DNA from: CAVQOB01 sp963714325
GTDB lineage: Bacteria; Pseudomonadota; Alphaproteobacteria; Rhizobiales; Hyphomicrobiaceae
Direction of reading: 5' to 3'
Assembly: GCA_963714325.1 (NCBI GenBank)
Contig: CAVQOB010000009.1
Location: 62,001 to 126,000, forward strand
Length of the DNA: 64,000 nt
In this document: in pieces, positions 43,426 to 53,074 of the stretch
Position numbering within the stretch: the stretch's first letter is position 1
Layout of the letters: each line of letters begins with the position of its first letter
Notes under the pieces: model-generated
The model's database searches: none
What the model saw: only the letters and a program-made list of their open reading frames with translations
What the model was told of the DNA's origin: nothing
Translations under genes and position numbers: made by a program

Positions 43426-44298
43426 TCAGCAGAGCGTGGTCGCGACGATCCACCAGTTCGGGTTTTGGCGCGACAGGGATGCGGCGGCGGCAGCGGCGTC
43501 TTCGCCGGCGTTGAAGATGCCGAAGCAGGTTGGGCCACCCCCAGACATCATGGCGCGACGGCAAAAGCGTTCGGCACGCAAGGCGCCGAGCGCCGCGCCG
43601 ACGGCCGGCACGATCTTGTGCGCCGGCACCTCGAGGTCATTGCCAGCTTGCTCAAGGTACGCGATGACACTGGCCGCGTCGGTGAAGTGCGGTGGCGGTT
43701 GCGTCGCGGCCGCGCCCGGCGGCAGTGCTGGCGCATTCAACTGCGCGAACACCTGGCGGGTTTTGTCAGGTGGCACGACGTCGAGCGTGTTGACGAGCAC
43801 CACATGCAACGGGAACATGCGATCGATCGGCGTCACGGTCGTGCCGGTCTGTTCGATCCATGCCGCGACATTCAGGAAACAGACCGGAACATCCGAGCCG
43901 AGGGTGGCCGCGAGCGCAGTCCACGCTGCGGTGTCGGCGAGCGCGGGATTGGCGCGTTGCGCCAAGCGCAGCACGGCCGCAGCATCGGCGGAGCCGCCGC
44001 CGAGGCCGGCCGCGACCGGCAGGGTCTTACCGACGGTGACATGACCAAGGCGGGCCTGCGGAAAGCGCGCTGTGACAGCGTCAAGCGTGCGCGCAACGAG
44101 GTCAGGGCCGATGATCGCAGCGGCGAAGCGGCCGCTTTGTTGCAGGCCGGTCGGCCGGTCCAAGTCCATCACCACCCCGTCGCCGATGGCAGCGAATGCG
44201 ACGATGCTTTGCATGGCATGGTAGCCGTCGCCGCGCCGGCCGAGGATGCGCAACGAGAGGTTGACCTTGGCCCGGGCGAGATCGGTCAGTCGAGTCAT
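43426..44298 (-). CDS. ispE: 4-diphosphocytidyl-2-C-methyl-D-erythritol kinase IspE
   Basis: IspE phosphorylates CDP-methylerythritol in the cytoplasmic MEP pathway of isoprenoid synthesis. The 290-residue product is a GHMP kinase. The N-terminal substrate region is ARAKVNLSLRILGRRGDGYH, the ATP-binding glycine loop is LPVAAGLGGGSADAAAVLRL, and the third motif is MMSGGGPTCFGIF. Length and motifs are normal for the family. It is followed upstream on the same strand by the TPR-protein gene, whose stop lies 25 bp before the ispE start, so the two are probably cotranscribed; ispE beside a TPR gene is common in this order. Confidence 0.96.
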   Translation of the reverse strand: MTRLTDLARAKVNLSLRILGRRGDGYHAMQSIVAFAAIGDGVVMDLDRPTGLQQSGRFAAAIIGPDLVARTLDAVTARFPQARLGHVTVGKTLPVAAGLGGGSADAAAVLRLAQRANPALADTAAWTALAATLGSDVPVCFLNVAAWIEQTGTTVTPIDRMFPLHVVLVNTLDVVPPDKTRQVFAQLNAPALPPGAAATQPPPHFTDAASVIAYLEQAGNDLEVPAHKIVPAVGAALGALRAERFCRRAMMSGGGPTCFGIFNAGEDAAAAAASLSRQNPNWWIVATTLC

Positions 44299-44323
44299 CG
44301 GGGATCGGGATCGTCCAATCGTC

Positions 44324-46153
44324 CTACTGCACGGTCGGCGTCTGTGGAGTCCGGTTCTCGGTGCGCTTCTTCAGAACATCAGTGCGCTGCACCTGCCGTG
44401 TCGGCCGCGGCGCTGGAGCGCGCGCTTGCTGAGGCAAACCCTTGCTCACCTTCTTCTTGATCTTTTCCGCGTCGTCGGGCTCTGGTTTGAGCGTCAGCGC
44501 CTGCTCCCACTGGAAGCGCGCCTCGCGTTCGCGGCCGACGCGCCAGAGTGCGTCCCCGAGATGATCGTTGAGCACGGGGTCTTCGGGGCGCAATTCGACC
44601 GCGCGTTCGAGCCAGCGGACGGCTTCCTTGAAATTGTTCTGGCGGAAATGCGCCCATCCCAAGCTGTCGACGATGTAGCCATCGTCGGGTTTCAACTTCA
44701 CCGCTTTCTCGATCAAGGCCATGCCTTGCTTGAGGTTCTTGTTCTGATCGACCCAGGAGTATCCGAGATAGTTGAGCGCCAGCGCCTGGTCGGGGCTGAG
44801 TTTCAGCGAGGTCTGCAGATCGGCTTCGGCCAAAGCCCAGCGTTTCGAGCGCTCATAGCTGGTACCGCGATGATAGAAGTACGACCAGTGACGCGCCTCG
44901 GGTTTTTTGATCAGCTGGATGGCGCGCGTATAATAGGTGGCGGCTTCCTCGTAGCGCTTGTGGTCGCGCATGATGGAGCCGAGGGCATCAAGCGGCGCGA
45001 GATCCTGCGGATTGCGCTGCGCAACGCCTTCCAGCAGTGTCTTCGCATCATCAACACGCTCAAGAATGTTGAGATTGATCGCCTTGCGGATATCGATGCT
45101 GGTCTCCAGCGGCGTACCCTTGGGGATGCGATCATAGATGGCGATGGCTTCCGCATTGCGCTTGGTCGCTTCGTTGACGTTGGCGAGGGTTGCCAGCGCG
45201 AACGGGAACTGCGGCTGCAGGTAGAGCGCGAACTGAATGAACATTGCACCCGGGCCAATCCCGCCCTCGGCATTCAAGACCTCACCCAGTTCATAGAACA
45301 GTTCGGCAATGCCATCGGTCGGATTCGAAACGAGCAACACCGTGCGCTCATTGGCATCGGCTTGCCGAAGCAGCGCGCGGACCATCGGGTGGCCCTCACT
45401 CTTGGTGCGCTCGATATGGGACTGAAGGGTTGTGCGGGCCAAAGCTACATCGCCAGCGTTCAGCGCGTGCTGGCCGAACGCGAGGGTGGTGCGGATGCGC
45501 CGCTGACGCTCGCCTTTGAACAAGCGGTCGTAGGCGATACGCGCTTCGGCACGGCGGCCGGCGACATCGGCAAGCAGGGCACGATGATAGCGCAGGAAAT
45601 CCTGCGCCCACTCCGGCATTTTCGGCGCGTCGAGCAGTTCGAGCGCTTCCTTGCTGCGGCCTTCGGACTGGCTGAACCAGGCGCGCACGATGGTCGACGT
45701 CAACTCGCCGATCGGATTGGCGTTGGCGGCCTTGATGTGCTCGTCGGCAAGGCGGATGTTGCCGCGCTTGAACTCGACGAGGCTCAAGAACATGCGGGCC
45801 ATGCGATGCGTCGGCTGGGCCTTGGCCAGCTGTTCGGCGAGCGGCACCGCACGCTCCCAATTGCCCTCGGTCGCTTCCATGTCAAACGAGCGTTCCAGCA
45901 GTTGTTCGTTGCCGGGGTCGCGGGCGAGTGCGCTGGAGTAGTAGCTGGCGGCGCGCTGGGTATCGTTGAGACCGCGAGCGACGCGGCCGGCGAGATAGCT
46001 GCCGAGCAATGAGCGGTTGGCACTGTCGGTGTCAGGCTGGCGCGCCCAACTGGGATCGGCGGACGCCACCACGCCGATCAGGCCGGATATCCCGGCGACG
46101 GCAGCGATAGCCGATGATCGAAGGGCTAATCGAAGGGCGTATTGAGCGCGCAT
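44324..46153 (-). CDS. Exported tetratricopeptide-repeat protein
   Basis: A 609-residue TPR protein with a probable signal sequence (LALRSSAIAAVAGISGLIGV, ending DPSWARQ). At least nine TPR units are recognisable. Examples are AASYYSSALARDPGNEQLLE, EAATYYTRAIQLIKKPEARH, WALAEADLQTSLKLSPDQAL and FKEAVRWLERAVELRPEDPV. The C-terminus is basic and Pro-rich. Such proteins usually act as scaffolds in the periplasm or at the outer membrane; no enzymatic domain is present. It lies upstream of ispE with a 25-bp gap. Confidence 0.9.
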   Translation of the reverse strand: MRAQYALRLALRSSAIAAVAGISGLIGVVASADPSWARQPDTDSANRSLLGSYLAGRVARGLNDTQRAASYYSSALARDPGNEQLLERSFDMEATEGNWERAVPLAEQLAKAQPTHRMARMFLSLVEFKRGNIRLADEHIKAANANPIGELTSTIVRAWFSQSEGRSKEALELLDAPKMPEWAQDFLRYHRALLADVAGRRAEARIAYDRLFKGERQRRIRTTLAFGQHALNAGDVALARTTLQSHIERTKSEGHPMVRALLRQADANERTVLLVSNPTDGIAELFYELGEVLNAEGGIGPGAMFIQFALYLQPQFPFALATLANVNEATKRNAEAIAIYDRIPKGTPLETSIDIRKAINLNILERVDDAKTLLEGVAQRNPQDLAPLDALGSIMRDHKRYEEAATYYTRAIQLIKKPEARHWSYFYHRGTSYERSKRWALAEADLQTSLKLSPDQALALNYLGYSWVDQNKNLKQGMALIEKAVKLKPDDGYIVDSLGWAHFRQNNFKEAVRWLERAVELRPEDPVLNDHLGDALWRVGREREARFQWEQALTLKPEPDDAEKIKKKVSKGLPQQARAPAPRPTRQVQRTDVLKKRTENRTPQTPTVQ

Positions 46154-46275
46154 GCGACTCCTTTGTGGAACGCGATCGTTCCATGATTCTTATTCCGCGA
46201 CGTTAGCAAACATCCCGGGGGTGGGCGACTCAAACCATGGGCCAGCGCGATCAAAATAGCGCACTTTTGCGTTTG

Positions 46276-47250
46276 TCAGGCGGATGGTGTCGATCCGGCC
46301 AGGACCTGTTGAAAAACCGCCTGATCGATGTTGCCGCCGCACAAGATGACCCCGACCCGTTTGCCAGCCATGCGCTGTGATTCTTGCAACAACGCCGCCA
46401 ACGGCGCGGCGCCGGCACCTTCGGCGAGATTGTGCGTATCGTCATAGTAAGCCCGGATTGAGGCCGCGATTTCACTCTCAGTGACACGAATGACACGGGC
46501 GGCACCGGCTTTGATCAGGTCAAGCGCTGCGGGATCAGGTTGGCGGACGGCCATCCCGTCAGCAAACGTGCGGGCCGAGTTGGTGGCGATAACCTGGCCG
46601 GCATCAAAGGATAGGGCATAGGCCGGCGCATTTTCCGCAACGACCCCAATAATCTCAGTGTTGAGATCAAGCAGGTCGCGGGTGGTGATCAGTCCGCAAA
46701 TGCCGGAGCCAAGGCCAATGGGGACGTAAACGGCGTCCAAGGGCGGCGTGTTGCGGAAGAACTCCAAGGCATAAGTGGCGACGCCCATGACCAGATCGCG
46801 GTGGAACGAGGGGACAAAGTGCAGCCCGGATTTCGCGGCGGCACGGCCGCATTCGGCTTTGGCGGCATCGAAGTCGTCGCCGTGCTCGATCAGTTCCGCG
46901 CCGAAAGCGCGCATCGCATTGTTTTTGCCGGCCGAGTTGCCCTTGGGCACGTAGATCACCGAGCGCAGGCCAGCGCGCGATGCAGCGAAAGCGATGGATT
47001 GGCCATGGTTGCCCCGCGTGGCCGAGGTTACGGCGGTAACGTGCGGGTGGGAGCGCTTGAGGCCATCCATGAAGACCAGGCCGCCGCGAATTTTGAAGGC
47101 CCCGGTCGGGGTGTGGTTTTCGTGCTTCACCCAAACTTCGGCACCGGTGCGGCGGGCCAACAGAGGCCAAGCATATTGAGGTGTCGGCGGCATTTGGGCG
47201 TGAACCAGGGTGGCGGCGGCTTCGAGTTCGGGCAGTGTGAACAGTGTCAT
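46276..47250 (-). CDS. PLP-dependent threonine/serine dehydratase-like enzyme
   Basis: A 324-residue fold-type II PLP enzyme. The Schiff-base lysine is K53 in HTPTGAFKIRGG, the phosphate-binding loop is PIGLGSGICGLI, and SATRGNHGQSIAFAASRAGL is the substrate loop. It resembles catabolic threonine dehydratases or serine/hydroxyaspartate dehydratases, which release ammonia and a 2-keto acid. There is no regulatory ACT domain, so it is not the biosynthetic IlvA. The ATG at 47250 (MTLFTLPELEA) was chosen; 156 bp of open frame upstream lacks family character. Confidence 0.9.
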   Translation of the reverse strand: MTLFTLPELEAAATLVHAQMPPTPQYAWPLLARRTGAEVWVKHENHTPTGAFKIRGGLVFMDGLKRSHPHVTAVTSATRGNHGQSIAFAASRAGLRSVIYVPKGNSAGKNNAMRAFGAELIEHGDDFDAAKAECGRAAAKSGLHFVPSFHRDLVMGVATYALEFFRNTPPLDAVYVPIGLGSGICGLITTRDLLDLNTEIIGVVAENAPAYALSFDAGQVIATNSARTFADGMAVRQPDPAALDLIKAGAARVIRVTESEIAASIRAYYDDTHNLAEGAGAAPLAALLQESQRMAGKRVGVILCGGNIDQAVFQQVLAGSTPSA

Positions 47251-47497
47251 GGGATTGCCTGTGCCACGGAAGACGCGATGCGCGGTCAACACGTAGCGCA
47301 TCGTCACGCCGTTTGCGAGGCCAGAACGCAAGTCTGTACGCCGGCCAGAACACCTGGGTTGGAGCAGCGTGCACAGGCCGCCGCTGTCCGGTTTTCGATC
47401 AGGCATTAACCCGGTCTTTACCGGACCAACCGATGATAGCGCGACCGAGTCGAAGCGCGCGAAGAGCCGTTCGCGCCCGAACAGAGAGCCCTATCCT

Positions 47498-48676
47498 GTG
47501 AGCACACTGCCGCTGACACTTCCCCGGATTCGCCCGTTGATGACGTCGATCGCGGCCGTTTTGGCTTTGTCGGCGTGTGCTGAAAGCCACGCCACGCGGA
47601 CAGCCGGCTGGCGGCATGCGTCGATCAAGGATACGCATCCCGTCGCTGAAAGCGCGCCTCGCCAGCACAAACCTGGTGAAATCAAAAAGCCCATCCATCG
47701 GGTTGCGGCGAAAGCGCCTGAAGTGACCAAGGAAGCGCCGAAGACTGCAGCGCTGAAGCCAGAGGCCGATGCGGCGAGCGCGCCGGCGCGGCCCGTTGCG
47801 CCGCGCTCAGAGCCCGCCAAAGATCCAGCGCCAGTGAAGGTTGCAGCGCCGAGCGCGGAACCAAGCCCCGCTCCCATTCCATCCGCAGCAGCTCCCATCG
47901 TTTCGCGCCCGGCCCTGCCTCCGCTACCACCGGCGAAGCCAGCAGTGACGACCGTTGAGAAGACACAGCCGATCCCTGTTGCGCCCGTTGCACCGGCAGC
48001 GCCCGCCCCGCTGAAGTCGGCAGCGATCGCGCCGTCGAACACGGCGACGCCGTCCGTCGCCAAAGCCATTGAAGCCCCCGTGGTGCAGCCACCGGCAGTT
48101 ACCCCGCCACCGAAGGCCATCGCTCCGCGTACCGAGACTGTCGTCCCAGCTCCTGCGCCGAAAGCGATCGAGGTTCGCCCGTCAGCGCCAGCGCCAGTCG
48201 CTGCTCCCTCAGTCCCAACGCCCGCTCCGAAAGTCGTCGAAACGCGGCCAACGGCGGAACCGCGCCGTGAAGCACCGGCGCCATCAGCACCCGCGCCGAG
48301 CCCGACACCCAATGCAAGCTCCGGTTCTGGCCAGCAGATCGCTGCCTTGCCGTTGCCGGTCGCGCCGAGCGCCGTACAGCCGATCGATAATCAAGTCCGT
48401 GCCGTGATCGGCCGGGCGGAAGGCTGGCTGAAGGCTGGTAACGTAGCGAATGCCCGCGCATTGCTGTCGGACGCGGCCAAGAACGACAACCCCGAACTGT
48501 TGATGGCGCTGGGCGAGACCTATGATCCGCTGGCGCTGCAACGCTATCCACGCTTGGCCGGCCAAGCCGACGCAATGCGCGCCGTCGATCTCTATGGTCA
48601 AGCGGCGGGCAAAGGCTCCGATGCCGCCAAGGCGAAGCTCAACGCGCTGAATGCCTTCCTGCAGAAGTCGCGCTGA
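47498..48676 (+). CDS. Pro/Ala-rich lipoprotein with C-terminal helical domain
   Basis: A 392-residue lipoprotein. The signal (IRPLMTSIAAVLALSAC) ends in the lipobox LSAC with the cysteine near residue 27. Residues about 70-290 are a long Pro/Ala/Val low-complexity linker that could span the periplasm. The last 90 residues form a helical Sel1/TPR-like domain: VIGRAEGWLKAGNVANARAL, LMALGETYDPLALQ and MRAVDLYGQAAGKGSDAAKA. I chose the GTG at 47498, which gives a basic N-terminus; the ATG at 47540 would leave an unusually short signal. It is divergent from the dehydratase gene. The function is unknown. Confidence 0.78.
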   Translation: MSTLPLTLPRIRPLMTSIAAVLALSACAESHATRTAGWRHASIKDTHPVAESAPRQHKPGEIKKPIHRVAAKAPEVTKEAPKTAALKPEADAASAPARPVAPRSEPAKDPAPVKVAAPSAEPSPAPIPSAAAPIVSRPALPPLPPAKPAVTTVEKTQPIPVAPVAPAAPAPLKSAAIAPSNTATPSVAKAIEAPVVQPPAVTPPPKAIAPRTETVVPAPAPKAIEVRPSAPAPVAAPSVPTPAPKVVETRPTAEPRREAPAPSAPAPSPTPNASSGSGQQIAALPLPVAPSAVQPIDNQVRAVIGRAEGWLKAGNVANARALLSDAAKNDNPELLMALGETYDPLALQRYPRLAGQADAMRAVDLYGQAAGKGSDAAKAKLNALNAFLQKSR

Positions 48677-48698
48677 AGCTCTGAGGACGAATAATTTC

Positions 48699-48741
48699 AA
48701 CCCGGAGCCGAGCGAGTTCGGATCCGGGTTTTGCTTTTTTT
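48699..48741 (+). terminator. Rho-independent terminator after the Pro/Ala-rich lipoprotein
   Basis: AACCCGGA (48699-48706) pairs with TCCGGGTT (48723-48730), and GCCGA/TTCGG-type pairing can extend the stem inward. It is followed by TTGCTTTTTTT. The position 23 bp past the stop codon fits a forward-strand terminator. Confidence 0.85.
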
Positions 48742-48748
48742 GCGTTGA

Positions 48749-49075
48749 TTATTTGACCGCCGAGAACGCCGTCGGCTGCAGGATTTGACTTTGTACTTGG
48801 GCGAGGATCGGCCCATCCTTTTCGCTTTCGGCGCGCTTGGCGATCCACTCCGGATCGGCCTGAAAGGCATTCCATTTGCGCTCGCGATCGGCGAGGCTTT
48901 CCCAGGCAACGAGGTAGGTGAGCTGATGATTGTGCTCGCCGATCAGCGTCGTCCAGAACCCCGCCTGCTTAATGCCGTGCTTGTCCCAGAGCTTCAGCGT
49001 CACCGTTTCGAAACGCTTGAGCAGGTTCGGCAATCGGCCGGGGATGCAGGTGTAGACTCGCATTTCATGCAGCAT
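48749..49075 (-). CDS. NIPSNAP family protein
   Basis: A 108-residue ferredoxin-like-fold protein of the NIPSNAP family. The typical start is MLHEMRVYTCIPGRLPNLLK, followed by HGIKQAGFWTTLIGEHNHQL and the core YLVAWESLADRERKWNAF. Bacterial members are small dimeric proteins of unknown function, sometimes linked to degradation pathways. It is followed upstream by the Bug-type binding-protein gene, which ends 20 bp before its start on the same strand, so the two may be cotranscribed. Confidence 0.9.
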   Translation of the reverse strand: MLHEMRVYTCIPGRLPNLLKRFETVTLKLWDKHGIKQAGFWTTLIGEHNHQLTYLVAWESLADRERKWNAFQADPEWIAKRAESEKDGPILAQVQSQILQPTAFSAVK

Positions 49076-49095
49076 GCTTGGCTCTCCAATTCGTG

Positions 49096-50070
49096 CTATT
49101 CGGCTGTAGCACCCGAAGCCTTGACGATCATCGCCCAGCGGTCAATCTCGGTTTTGACATAACTCGCAAAGCTTTCCGGCGTGGATGTGAGCGGCTCGAG
49201 TGCAATGGCGATCAGCCGATCACGGGTTGCGGGCGCACTGAAGACCTTGTCGATTTCAGCCGCAAGACGGGTGGTGATGGCTGGAGAAATCTTGCCGGCA
49301 GCAATGATACCCTGCCACGCCACCACCTCATAGCCGGCGATCCCCTGCTCGGCGAAGGTTGGAATCTCAGGCGCTGCGGCGACGCGCTTGGCAGTCGTCA
49401 CGCCGAGTGCCTTCAGTCGGCCGTCGCGAATGAGCGGCAGCGCCGGCTGCAGATCCATGATCATCAACGGGATATGGCCACCCATCACGTCATTCATGGC
49501 GGGCACGCTGCCGCGATAGACAACGTGCTTCATGTCGAGCCCGGCAGCGGTCTTGAGCATTTCGGCACCAAGATGATGCGGGCTACCGATGCCGGGCGAT
49601 CCGAAGGTCAATGCGCCGGGCCGCGCTTTGGCATAGGCAATGAACTCTTGCAGGGTGTTGACAGGCATGGATGGGTTGACAACGAGTGCGAACGGAACGC
49701 CGGCGACCAGCGCAATCGGCGTGAAATCCGCGATCGGGTCATAGGGAAGTTTCTTGTAGAGCGTTTTGTTGATGGCAAGCGTCGTCGAGGTGGCGATCAT
49801 CAATGCATGGCCATCGGCATCGGCCTTGGCGAGTTGCCCCGCCGCCAGCGTCGTCGCAGCCCCCGGCTTGTTTTCGACGACGACCGTCGCACCAAGGCCG
49901 GTCTTCAATTGATCGGCGACCATGCGGCCAAGCAGGTCCGTGGTGCCGCCGGGAGGAAAGGGAACGACGAGTGTGATGGGTTTCGCCGGATAGGGCGTCT
50001 GCGCGGGCACGCTGGCGCTGGCGGCGGCGACGAAAACGGCTGTCACCAAGACCCGTATCGAACGTCGCAT
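49096..50070 (-). CDS. Bug/TctC-family periplasmic solute-binding protein
   Basis: A 324-residue exported binding protein of the tripartite tricarboxylate transporter (Bug) family. The signal peptide ends VPAQTPYPAKPI. The family core follows: LVVPFPPGGTTDLLGRMVAD, VVVENKPGAATTLAAGQLAK, and YDPIADFTPIALVAGVPFAL. Bug proteins bind small organic acids in the periplasm. No tctA or tctB membrane genes are in the window, which is usual for orphan Bug genes. It is divergent from the flavin monooxygenase, with which it may share a pathway, and followed by the NIPSNAP gene. Confidence 0.93.
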   Translation of the reverse strand: MRRSIRVLVTAVFVAAASASVPAQTPYPAKPITLVVPFPPGGTTDLLGRMVADQLKTGLGATVVVENKPGAATTLAAGQLAKADADGHALMIATSTTLAINKTLYKKLPYDPIADFTPIALVAGVPFALVVNPSMPVNTLQEFIAYAKARPGALTFGSPGIGSPHHLGAEMLKTAAGLDMKHVVYRGSVPAMNDVMGGHIPLMIMDLQPALPLIRDGRLKALGVTTAKRVAAAPEIPTFAEQGIAGYEVVAWQGIIAAGKISPAITTRLAAEIDKVFSAPATRDRLIAIALEPLTSTPESFASYVKTEIDRWAMIVKASGATAE

Positions 50071-50170
50071 GTTTCGCTCCTATCGCTTCGCCCGCGGGAA
50101 CGATACGATTTGCCGTGGTCGCCGCCAAGCGATTCAGCGATCACGCCCAGATGCGATGCGAGGAGCCGCT

Positions 50171-51817
50171 GTGCAACGCAAGCGAGACACAGCCGTTTTG
50201 ATTGCCGGCGCCGGACCGGTCGGGCTGACGCTGGCGCTCGATCTGGCCTGGCGCGGGATCGAAGTGATGGTGGTGGAACGCCGCGCTGCGGGCCAGCCGC
50301 CGGAGCCCAAGTGCAATCACGTCTCGGCGCGGACAATGGAAATTTTCCGTCGGCTCGGTCTTGCGACGACAGTTCGCAACGCCGGCTTGCCGGCGGACTA
50401 CGCACACGACATTTCCTATCGCACCACCTTCACCGGCGATGAACTCTGCCGCATCCACATCCCCTGCCGGCGCGACCGTTTCACCGATAGGACCGGCGCC
50501 GACAGCGGTTGGCCGACACCGGAGCCGCCGCACCGCATCAATCAGATCTTTCTCGAGCCGATTTTGCTGGCAGCGGCGATGGCCGATGCACGGATCACCG
50601 TCTATAGCGAAACCGCCGTCGAAGCAGTGCAGCAGGTCGGAGACTCCGTCGACGTTCGCTTGCGCGATCGCACCGCAGGTGAGGACCATACGGTTCGCGC
50701 GCACTATGTCGTTGGTTGCGACGGCGGGCGATCGATCGTGCGCAAGGCGATTGGCGCGGCGTTTGAAGGTGACGCCATCATCCAGCGCGTGCAGTCGACG
50801 TTCATCCGCGCCCCGAAGCTAATCGCGAAGCAGAAGTCGGCGAGCGCCTGGGGAACCGGCGCGATCAATCCGCGCCGCAGCGGCATGGTCTATGCCATCG
50901 ACGGGCATGAGCACTGGCTGGTGCACAACTATCTCAAGCCCGGCGAAACCGATTTCGATGCCGTCGATCGCGGTGCCGGCATCCGCACCATTCTCGGCGT
51001 CGATGCGGCGTTCGCCTTCGACGTGCTCTCGAAGGAAGACTGGTTTGGCCGCCGCCTGATCGCCAACCGGTTCCGGTCCGGCCGCATCTTCATCGCCGGC
51101 GACGCCGCTCACATCTGGGTGCCCTATGCGGGGTTCGGCATGAATGCGGGGATTGCCGACGCCATCGGCCTGTCGTGGCTGCTGGCCGCGCAGCTGCAGG
51201 GCTGGGCGGGAATCGGAATTCTCGACGCCTACGAGGCCGAGCGCTTGCCGATCACCGAACAGGTCTCGCGCTTTGCCATGTCGCATGCCGAACAGGAGAT
51301 CAAGCGCCGCGGCGCGGTGCCACCCGAGATTGAGGACGACAGTGCGGCGGGGCGGCAGGCGCGGGATGCCGTCGGGCAGTCGACGCTGGCGATCAATGTG
51401 CAGCAGTACGCGGCCGCGGGGTTGAACTTCGGCAGCTACTATGACCGCTCGCCGATCATCGCCTATGACGGCGATGCCGCACCCGCCTACACGATGGCGA
51501 CGTTCACGCCATCGACGGTGCCAGGCTGCCGGACGCCGCACCTGTGGCTTGACGATGGCCGCTCGCTCTACGACGCGGCTGGGCCCGCCTACACGCTCCT
51601 GCGGTTTGATCCCGCGATCGACGTGACGCCATTGGTGCAGGCAGCGGCCAAATGCGGCATGCCTCTGACGGTGCTGGATGTCGTCTCGCGCCAAGCCGCA
51701 GCGCTCTATCCGACACCGCTGCTGCTCGCGCGACCCGATCAGCACGTGGCATGGCGCGGGCATAGGGCACCTGATGATCCACTGGCGCTGATCGGGCGCA
51801 TCGGTGGGCGTACTTAG
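50171..51817 (+). CDS. FAD-dependent aromatic-ring monooxygenase
   Basis: A 548-residue class A flavoprotein hydroxylase (PheA/TfdB/MhpA-like). The dinucleotide fold is VLIAGAGPVGLTLALDLAWR, the D-G motif is VVGCDGGRSIVRKAIG, and the second FAD motif is FIAGDAAHIWVPYAGFGMNA. A C-terminal thioredoxin-like domain follows. Such enzymes hydroxylate phenolic compounds with NAD(P)H and O2; the substrate cannot be read from sequence. The GTG at 50171 has GAGGAG seven bases upstream and was preferred over an in-frame ATG at 50156. The promoter probably lies within the short gap to the divergent Bug gene. Confidence 0.92.
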   Translation: MQRKRDTAVLIAGAGPVGLTLALDLAWRGIEVMVVERRAAGQPPEPKCNHVSARTMEIFRRLGLATTVRNAGLPADYAHDISYRTTFTGDELCRIHIPCRRDRFTDRTGADSGWPTPEPPHRINQIFLEPILLAAAMADARITVYSETAVEAVQQVGDSVDVRLRDRTAGEDHTVRAHYVVGCDGGRSIVRKAIGAAFEGDAIIQRVQSTFIRAPKLIAKQKSASAWGTGAINPRRSGMVYAIDGHEHWLVHNYLKPGETDFDAVDRGAGIRTILGVDAAFAFDVLSKEDWFGRRLIANRFRSGRIFIAGDAAHIWVPYAGFGMNAGIADAIGLSWLLAAQLQGWAGIGILDAYEAERLPITEQVSRFAMSHAEQEIKRRGAVPPEIEDDSAAGRQARDAVGQSTLAINVQQYAAAGLNFGSYYDRSPIIAYDGDAAPAYTMATFTPSTVPGCRTPHLWLDDGRSLYDAAGPAYTLLRFDPAIDVTPLVQAAAKCGMPLTVLDVVSRQAAALYPTPLLLARPDQHVAWRGHRAPDDPLALIGRIGGRT

Positions 51818-52254
51818 AACGTTATGCACAGGTCCAATGCAGCCTGCCTGTATCTTCATCACGGCGTCACATCGCCCGATCATGAGTTGGAGCGAAAATC
51901 GCTGGTATTGCTGACGTTTTTGGCGCCACGTGTTGTTTGGCATCAGGCTTGCTACGTCTAACAAGGATAAGCTTGTGCTTGAGTCGTGAGGACCTGAAGA
52001 TGGGATGCACGGGATGGCATAGGGGTTGGTTCTGCGAGCCGATCGGCGCCATCGCGCAGTTTCAACCGGTTGACTGTCTTGAGGTGGTCGACGTTCCCGC
52101 GCGACCGGCATGCGAGTCAACGCCGTGCGAGCGCGCGATTATCACGTCACTTCCCCAAGGTGATGCGGTGCGCAAGGCCTTGCTCGTCAGACGCTGGCAG
52201 ACAGTGCTGAGGTCTTGATCGATTGGGGTCGCCGCCTCTTGGCACGACTTTTTA
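51818..52254. other. Gap with no convincing gene
   Basis: This 437-bp stretch lies between the convergent monooxygenase and DUF3859 genes. A forward frame from about 51997 is rich in Cys, Trp and Arg, has no start context and resembles no protein I know. No repeats, tRNAs or clear terminators were found. Confidence 0.4.
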
Positions 52255-52767
52255 CTAGGACACCGCCTGACATGGAATAACCGTGAAGCGCTGCTCGCCG
52301 ACCTTGCGGCCTTGATGGTGGAACTCGAACACCCAGGGGCCGAGCGCAATCTCCCAGGGCTCGTCGAAGGTGTAGCTGCGATAGTTCGTTCCACCGATTG
52401 TCGGTTGCGACGTGAACTTGCTGAGTTGGAATTTTTTGCCGTTCGGGTGGACGACGCCTTGTGGCGGAAATACCGTCACATTGTCGAGCGACACGGCTGC
52501 CCCCATGGGTTTGCCGGCGACAACAAACTCGACCCCGAATGACACGCCGAGCGTGGCGCAGATGGTTTGCGTTTTCGTCACAAGTTCGTACTTCGAAACG
52601 AGGGTCATATGCCCGATAGCGGTGTCATCACTGCGCACGCGCTCGCTGTCTTGTGTCCGATAAAGACCAAAAGCGATGATGTCGACTGTCTCAACAATCG
52701 CAGTCTGGGCCTTGGCGGTAGCCGTCAGTCCGGCCATCAAGACCAAAATTGACAGTAACCCGCGCAT
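52255..52767 (-). CDS. Exported DUF3859 protein
   Basis: A 170-residue exported protein. The signal peptide MRGLLSILVLMAGLTATAKA is cleaved before QT. The mature part reads VDIIAFGLYRTQDSERVRSD, then SKYELVTKTQTICATLGVSF, FTSQPTIGGTNYRSYTFDEP and WVFEFHHQGRKVGEQRFTVI. This beta-sandwich-like pattern, ending in a strand before the C-terminal cysteine, is what I associate with DUF3859; its function is unknown. The ATG at 52767 starts the signal peptide; the frame extends upstream without family character. Confidence 0.78.
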   Translation of the reverse strand: MRGLLSILVLMAGLTATAKAQTAIVETVDIIAFGLYRTQDSERVRSDDTAIGHMTLVSKYELVTKTQTICATLGVSFGVEFVVAGKPMGAAVSLDNVTVFPPQGVVHPNGKKFQLSKFTSQPTIGGTNYRSYTFDEPWEIALGPWVFEFHHQGRKVGEQRFTVIPCQAVS

Positions 52768-53074
52768 TCTGTTCGACCTCGCGCATGATGCCGTACGATG
52801 CATGACCCAAGGGGCGCTCGTTAAGTTACGTCGAAGTTGGCTTGACGTCCAAACTGAACCTGTTGCTGGAGACGGTCGAACGCTACTATCCAAGGCGCTC
52901 AAATGTCCGATATGCTGCAATCGGGCCGGGCCGAAAAAGGCGATGGTGTGGCGGCAGCGGCGCGAATAGCATGCATGGCATACCTACAAAGCAAGTCGAT
53001 TGCATTGGTCCCAGCGAACCACGCAACACGCTGTCGATCGCTCAGTCTGCAACAATAAAATCTGGAGGAAGCAC
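52768..53074. promoter_or_regulatory. Divergent promoter region of DUF3859 gene and amino-acid ABC operon
   Basis: No gene is supported in these 307 bp. The region ends with a strong ribosome-binding site (TGGAGGAA, seven bases before the ATG at 53075) for the ABC operon. I could not identify a convincing -35/-10 pair or an operator. Confidence 0.4.

Noticed and set aside
44246..46012. A 588-residue forward-strand frame
   Set aside because: It is antisense to the TPR protein, whose repeats and signal peptide are clear.
51937..52218. A 93-residue forward frame between the monooxygenase and DUF3859 genes
   Set aside because: Cys/Trp/Arg-rich composition, no ribosome-binding site and no family resemblance.
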